A DNA stretch of 10,482 nucleotides from assembly GCA_018658605.1 (NCBI GenBank), contig JABHUV010000360.1, forward strand, positions 1-10,482. The letters run 5' to 3'. The notes beneath the pieces are model-generated. The model was not told the origin of the DNA. It saw only the letters and a list, made by a program, of their open reading frames with translations, and searched no databases. Both the position numbers and the translations under genes were made by a program. Position 1 is the stretch's first letter. Every line of letters begins with the position of its first letter. The DNA is from Planctomycetaceae bacterium (GTDB taxonomy: Bacteria > Planctomycetota > Planctomycetia > Pirellulales > Pirellulaceae). Below are positions 6,657 to 10,482 of the stretch, in pieces.

Positions 6657-8126
6657 ATGGCCACAGCTGAAACCGTCAGTCGCCCTACAATTCATCAAAC
6701 ACAATGTTTTATCGGTGGCGAGTGGATCCCAGCACAAAGTGGGAAAACCTTCGACACCCACCACCCTGCTACCGGTGAAGTTATTGCTGCGGTCGCCGAA
6801 GGCGATGTCGGCGATGTCGACGCCGCTGTTGAAGCTGCTCGCAAAGCCTTTGATGAGGGCCCTTGGCGAACGATGGATGCTCGGGAACGTGGACGAATCA
6901 TGTATCGCCTAGCCGATCTAATCGAAGCGGAACTTGACGAACTCGCAGCGTTAGAAACACTTGATAACGGCAAGCCTATTAGCGACTCACTCGCGGCAGA
7001 CTTGCCGCTAACGATAGACTGTCTGCGATATTATGCCGGCTACGCTGACAAAATTCATGGTCAAACAATTCCCGTTAACGGCAACTTCTTTACGTACACC
7101 AAAAAAGAGCCTGTGGGGGTCGTCGGTCAGATCATCCCTTGGAATTTTCCAATGCTTATGGTCGCATGGAAATGGGGCCCCGCCCTTGCCGCCGGTTGTA
7201 CGATTGTGATGAAACCAGCCGAACAAACTCCACTCACCTGCCTCCGCATGGCACGCCTTGCTCAAAAAGCTGGCATTCCAGATGGCGTTATCAATATCGT
7301 CCCCGGCTACGGACCGACCGCCGGCGCTGCAATCGTCGCCCACCCGGGCATCGACAAGGTCGCGTTTACGGGTGAATACAAAACTGCTCAAATCATCATG
7401 GCGGAAGCTGCTCCAACGCTTAAACGTCTTACTTTTGAGCTTGGCGGCAAAAGCCCGAACGTCGTCTTCAATGACGCGGACCTCGACGCTGCCGCTGCCG
7501 GATCTCACTTCGCTCTTTACTTCAACCAAGGCCAATGCTGTTGTGCTGGTAGCCGATTGTTTGTCCAAGAAGACATTCATGACCAATTCGTGGAGAAACT
7601 CGTTAACATGAACAACGATCGAGTGCTGGGCGATCCGTTCTCAACTGCCACGGAACAAGGTCCGCAAGTCGACCAGGCACAGTTCGACAAGATCATGGAC
7701 TACATTGAGATCGGTAAAAATGAAGGCGCTCAATGCCTGACCGGAGGAACAGCAGATGATGCTGGAAGTCTATATGTTAAGCCCACACTGTTTGATGGCG
7801 TCACCGATGAAATGAAAATCGCGACCGATGAAATCTTTGGACCAGTCCTTTCAATACTAACATTCAAGGACACCGAAGAACTAATTCAACGTGCCAACAA
7901 TACATTTTACGGACTTGCCGCAGCCGTATGGTCACGTGATATCGGTAAAGCCCACTATTTAGCCGACCGCGTACGTGCCGGAACGGTTTGGGTTAACTGC
8001 TACGATGTATTCGACGCAGCTGCTCCATTCGGCGGTTTCAAAATGTCAGGACTCGGGCGCGAGCTCGGTCAAGAAGGGCTCAACAACTACCTTGAAACTA
8101 AAACCGTAACCGTCGCCTTAGACTAG
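6657..8126 (+). CDS. NAD(P)-dependent aldehyde dehydrogenase (ALDH2-like)
   Basis: The 489-residue protein is full length for the classical aldehyde dehydrogenase superfamily. PWNFP (161-165) contains N163 for oxyanion stabilisation and KPAEQTP (186-192) contains the coenzyme-binding K186. ELGGKSP (261-267) contains the general base E261. [11 protein letters not shown] (290-300) contains the catalytic cysteine, C295 being the central one as in mammalian ALDH2. EIFGP (392-396) contains E392, which contacts the nicotinamide ribose. The reaction is an aldehyde plus NAD(P)+ and water giving the carboxylic acid. Cytoplasmic, with no signal. The coenzyme loop usually reading FTGST or similar is FTGEYKT here (237-243), placing Glu at a position near the cofactor phosphates. 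Substrate is not predictable: the family covers betaine, aliphatic and aromatic aldehydes. It is followed on the same strand by the molybdoenzyme after 46 bases and is probably co-transcribed with it. Confidence 0.93.
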   Translation: MATAETVSRPTIHQTQCFIGGEWIPAQSGKTFDTHHPATGEVIAAVAEGDVGDVDAAVEAARKAFDEGPWRTMDARERGRIMYRLADLIEAELDELAALETLDNGKPISDSLAADLPLTIDCLRYYAGYADKIHGQTIPVNGNFFTYTKKEPVGVVGQIIPWNFPMLMVAWKWGPALAAGCTIVMKPAEQTPLTCLRMARLAQKAGIPDGVINIVPGYGPTAGAAIVAHPGIDKVAFTGEYKTAQIIMAEAAPTLKRLTFELGGKSPNVVFNDADLDAAAAGSHFALYFNQGQCCCAGSRLFVQEDIHDQFVEKLVNMNNDRVLGDPFSTATEQGPQVDQAQFDKIMDYIEIGKNEGAQCLTGGTADDAGSLYVKPTLFDGVTDEMKIATDEIFGPVLSILTFKDTEELIQRANNTFYGLAAAVWSRDIGKAHYLADRVRAGTVWVNCYDVFDAAAPFGGFKMSGLGRELGQEGLNNYLETKTVTVALD

Positions 8127-8172
8127 TTAAAAGCTTCATTCGTAGCGAACACGATGCAAGTTTGACGTTTTA

Positions 8173-10395
8173 ATGTGCGCCATCATGAAAAAACCTAAAA
8201 GTGCCGGTGGCTGGCAGGCTATCCGTTATGTACTCAAGAAGTCGTGGCAATCCGGCAGTATGTGGCGGATGTGGAAGGCACTGCGCAGCCGCAATACGTG
8301 TAAAACCTGTGCCCTCGGGATGGGCGGACAACAAGGTGGAATGGTCAACGAAGCAGGACGCTCACTTGAAATGTGTAAAAAATCACTGCAGGCAATGGCC
8401 GCCGATATGCAAGCTGCCATTGCCGCTGATTTTTTCTCAACCTATACCATTGCTCAACTAGAACAATTTTCTTCCTATGACCTCGAACACGCTGGGCGAT
8501 TAAGCCAACCTGTCATTTACGAAAAGCACCCTACCGTCGATGGCAATGGCCTAGCTGACGACCAACATTTTCGTACCATTAGCTGGGACGAGGCTTATCG
8601 TCGTATCACCCAAGTACTCCGAGAAACACCGGCGGACGACAGTTTTTGGTATTTCAGCGGTCGCAGCAGTAACGAAGCTGGGTTTCTACTGCAGCTATTC
8701 GCGCGGTTGTATGGCACCAACAACGTCAACAACTGCAGCTTTTACTGCCACCAAGCCAGTGGAGTCGGATTAACCAGCAGCATTGGAAGTGGCACAGCAA
8801 CGGTCGTGCTTGATGACGTAGAACAAGCCGACCTCGTGTTCGTCATCGGAGGCAATCCGCCAAGCAATCATCCTCGCCTCATGACTTCATTGATGCATGT
8901 AAAAAATGCGGGGGGGGAAGTGATCGTCGTTAATCCGGTGCGGGAGGTTGGATTGGTAAACTTCAAGGTCCCCAGTAATCCCTATAGTATGTTATTCGGC
9001 ACTCCCATTGCCGACCAATATGTACAACCACATATCGGCGGCGACCTAGCCATGCTCAGCGGAATTGCCAAAGCCGTCGATGAATTGGGTGGTACCGATC
9101 TTGATTTCCTACATCAATACTGTGAAAACAGTGACGATTGGCTCGCTAACATTCGCAAACTCAACTGGAAAGAAATCACCAAAAAATCGGGAGTTACAGA
9201 AGAAGCTATCCGCGTCATGGCCGCTTCTTACTGCAATGCTGAGAACGTTATTTTCTGCTGGACGATGGGAATAACCCACCATCAACACGGAGTACAAAAC
9301 GTGCAAGCAATCGCCAATTTGGCATTAATGCGGGCCATGGTAGGTCGCCCTCACGCCGGCCTACTGCCAATTCGCGGACACAGTAATGTGCAAGGTATCG
9401 GTTCAGTTGGCGTGACACCAAAATTGAAGGATGCGATTTTCGCATCACTTGAAAGTGAACTTGGGGTTTCACTTCCCATAACCAAGGGACTCGACACGCT
9501 CGGATGCATGGAAGGCGCGGATCGCGGCGAACTCAAAATTGGTTTCTGCCTAGGGGGAAATTTATTTGGATCAAATCCCGACCTCACCTTCGCCAAACAA
9601 AGTCTTCAGAAACTGAAAACTATCGTCTATCTCAGTACGACGCTAAACACCGGACACGCTCACGGACTAGCCGACCAAACAATCATCTTGCCAGTCCTCA
9701 CACGGGATGAAGAATCACAACGCACCACTCAAGAATCAATGTTCAACTTTGTACGATTGAGTGACGGTGGTCCCGCTCGGGTTCAGGGTCCACGTAGTGA
9801 AATCGAAATCATTGCAGATATTGCAGACCAACTTCTTGCGGATTCAACTCCCATCGATTGGAAGATGATGAAACAATCCGTCAACATTCGTACAGCCATC
9901 AGTAAGACCATCCCAGGGTTTGAAGCGATTGCGAAGATTGAAGAGGACCAAGCAGAATTTCAAATTGCCGGTCGCACATTCCATCAACCGCAGTTTACAA
10001 CCCCCTCAGGAAAAGCCGTTTTACATTGCCATGAATTACCGGAGTTACGAGGCGGTGAGCAATCCATGCGTTTAATGACCGTTCGCAGTGAAGGCCAATT
10101 CAACACCGTAGTTTACGAGCAAGAAGATATTTATCGCGGCCAAGAACGACGTAACGTTGTCTTGATTCACTCCGATGACGTGCAACGATTAGGGCTGGCA
10201 CATGACCAAATCGTCACGATCCAAAGCGAAACTGGTGAATTAGACAATATCCACGTTCGTGTATATGACGATATTCGGCAAGGGAACGCGCTAATGTACT
10301 TCCCTGAAGCCAACGTCCTGATTCCACGCCAAGTTGATCCTCAATCACAAACTCCGGCATTTAAAGGGGCGTTGATTAAGATCCTGGCAACGTAA
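8173..10395 (+). CDS. FdhF/YdeP-family molybdopterin oxidoreductase, alpha subunit
   Basis: The 740 residues align along their whole length with E. coli YdeP (about 759 aa) as I remember it. SAGGW (10-14) is the family opening. C43-x2-C46 and C68 form the sparse N-terminal cysteine set. SGRSSNEAGFLLQLFAR (162-178) follows, then CSFYCHQASGVGL (188-200), where C192 aligns with the selenocysteine of formate dehydrogenase H and is the probable molybdenum ligand. RGHSNVQG (401-408), TPSGKA (610-615) and the C-terminal molybdopterin-dinucleotide domain with YFPEAN (709-714) complete it. No Tat signal, so cytoplasmic. It should bind bis-MGD and possibly an iron-sulfur cluster. YdeP has been linked to acid resistance in E. 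coli, but its reaction is unsettled, so a formate dehydrogenase role should not be assumed. An alternative start is the Met at 8185; neither start has a good Shine-Dalgarno. Codons 246-248 contain a run of eight G (8910-8917). Confidence 0.92.
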   Translation: MCAIMKKPKSAGGWQAIRYVLKKSWQSGSMWRMWKALRSRNTCKTCALGMGGQQGGMVNEAGRSLEMCKKSLQAMAADMQAAIAADFFSTYTIAQLEQFSSYDLEHAGRLSQPVIYEKHPTVDGNGLADDQHFRTISWDEAYRRITQVLRETPADDSFWYFSGRSSNEAGFLLQLFARLYGTNNVNNCSFYCHQASGVGLTSSIGSGTATVVLDDVEQADLVFVIGGNPPSNHPRLMTSLMHVKNAGGEVIVVNPVREVGLVNFKVPSNPYSMLFGTPIADQYVQPHIGGDLAMLSGIAKAVDELGGTDLDFLHQYCENSDDWLANIRKLNWKEITKKSGVTEEAIRVMAASYCNAENVIFCWTMGITHHQHGVQNVQAIANLALMRAMVGRPHAGLLPIRGHSNVQGIGSVGVTPKLKDAIFASLESELGVSLPITKGLDTLGCMEGADRGELKIGFCLGGNLFGSNPDLTFAKQSLQKLKTIVYLSTTLNTGHAHGLADQTIILPVLTRDEESQRTTQESMFNFVRLSDGGPARVQGPRSEIEIIADIADQLLADSTPIDWKMMKQSVNIRTAISKTIPGFEAIAKIEEDQAEFQIAGRTFHQPQFTTPSGKAVLHCHELPELRGGEQSMRLMTVRSEGQFNTVVYEQEDIYRGQERRNVVLIHSDDVQRLGLAHDQIVTIQSETGELDNIHVRVYDDIRQGNALMYFPEANVLIPRQVDPQSQTPAFKGALIKILAT

Positions 10396-10429
10396 TCCTA
10401 ATCCTCTCTTTGCCGTGCCATGCTGAACT

Positions 10430-10482
10430 ATGCCCAATCTCACAACCAACATTAAGCGATTTTCAGCCGCCACAAGATTGTC
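10430..10482 (+). CDS. Possible gene start cut by the right edge
   Basis: An ATG at 10430 opens a frame (MPNLTTNIKRFSAATRL) that continues to the edge without a stop, 34 bases after the molybdoenzyme. Only 17 residues are visible and no Shine-Dalgarno precedes it, so it may be chance. By position, the sulfurtransferase FdhD or a molybdenum-cofactor gene would be a natural neighbour of a YdeP-type enzyme. The visible residues neither prove nor exclude this. Confidence 0.3.
   Translation, partial: MPNLTTNIKRFSAATRL

Noticed and set aside
6467..6664. A 65-residue minus-strand frame across the divergent promoter region.
   Set aside because: It overlaps the Shine-Dalgarno and start of the aldehyde dehydrogenase, has no recognisable motif and sits in promoter-like sequence.
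7008..7586. A 192-residue open frame on the minus strand inside the aldehyde dehydrogenase gene.
   Set aside because: It is antisense to the conserved catalytic part of a well-supported gene, has a Ser/Val/Asp-rich shadow composition and shows no family motif.
8127..8172. Weak hairpin (CTTCAT pairing with ATGCAAG around TTCGTAGCGAA) between the aldehyde dehydrogenase and the molybdoenzyme.
   Set aside because: The stem is short with a bulge and only a broken T tract follows, so it is not a credible terminator.
10420..10455. Short plus-strand frame starting at the ATG at 10420.
   Set aside because: It stops after 11 codons and has no ribosome binding site.

Overview
The window reads as ordinary chromosome from a mid-GC bacterium, most likely a planctomycete (Pirellulales-like). 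This rests on gene content: a Tat-type amidase with a long N-terminal extension, a multiheme cytochrome with HEAT and TPR repeats, a haloarchaeal-style glucose dehydrogenase and a YdeP-type molybdoenzyme. Weak or absent Shine-Dalgarno sequences fit too. The assignment is inference from remembered families, not a search. I see no rRNA, tRNA, CRISPR array, intact insertion sequence or phage gene.

Layout. (1) 1-700, minus strand: N-terminal 233 residues of an amidase-signature enzyme running off the left edge. (2) 701-892: AT-rich divergent promoter region. (3) 893-5287, plus strand: a tight three-gene run with gaps of 24 and 9 bases. It encodes an octaheme c-type cytochrome with a HEAT/TPR tail, a GalU-like sugar-1-phosphate nucleotidyltransferase, and a GHMP kinase that closely resembles plant glucuronokinase. 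(4) 5305-6405, minus strand, convergent with the kinase: a zinc-type glucose 1-dehydrogenase homologue. (5) 6406-6656: a second divergent promoter region. (6) 6657-10395, plus strand: an NAD(P)-dependent aldehyde dehydrogenase followed 46 bases later by a YdeP/FdhF-like molybdopterin oxidoreductase. (7) A possible gene start at 10430, cut by the right edge.

How the genes may work together. The most interesting part is the kinase and nucleotidyltransferase pair. Kinase then uridylyltransferase is the logic of the plant salvage route from glucuronic acid through glucuronate 1-phosphate to UDP-glucuronate, which would be unusual as a bacterial two-gene cassette. The nucleotidyltransferase carries Ser instead of the normally invariant Arg in its G-x-G-T-R signature, which is worth checking. 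The right half is oxidative: a sugar dehydrogenase, an aldehyde dehydrogenase and a molybdoenzyme, suggesting oxidation of sugars and aldehydes with electrons passed on to redox carriers. A physical link between the octaheme cytochrome and the sugar-nucleotide genes is visible, but a functional link is only a guess.
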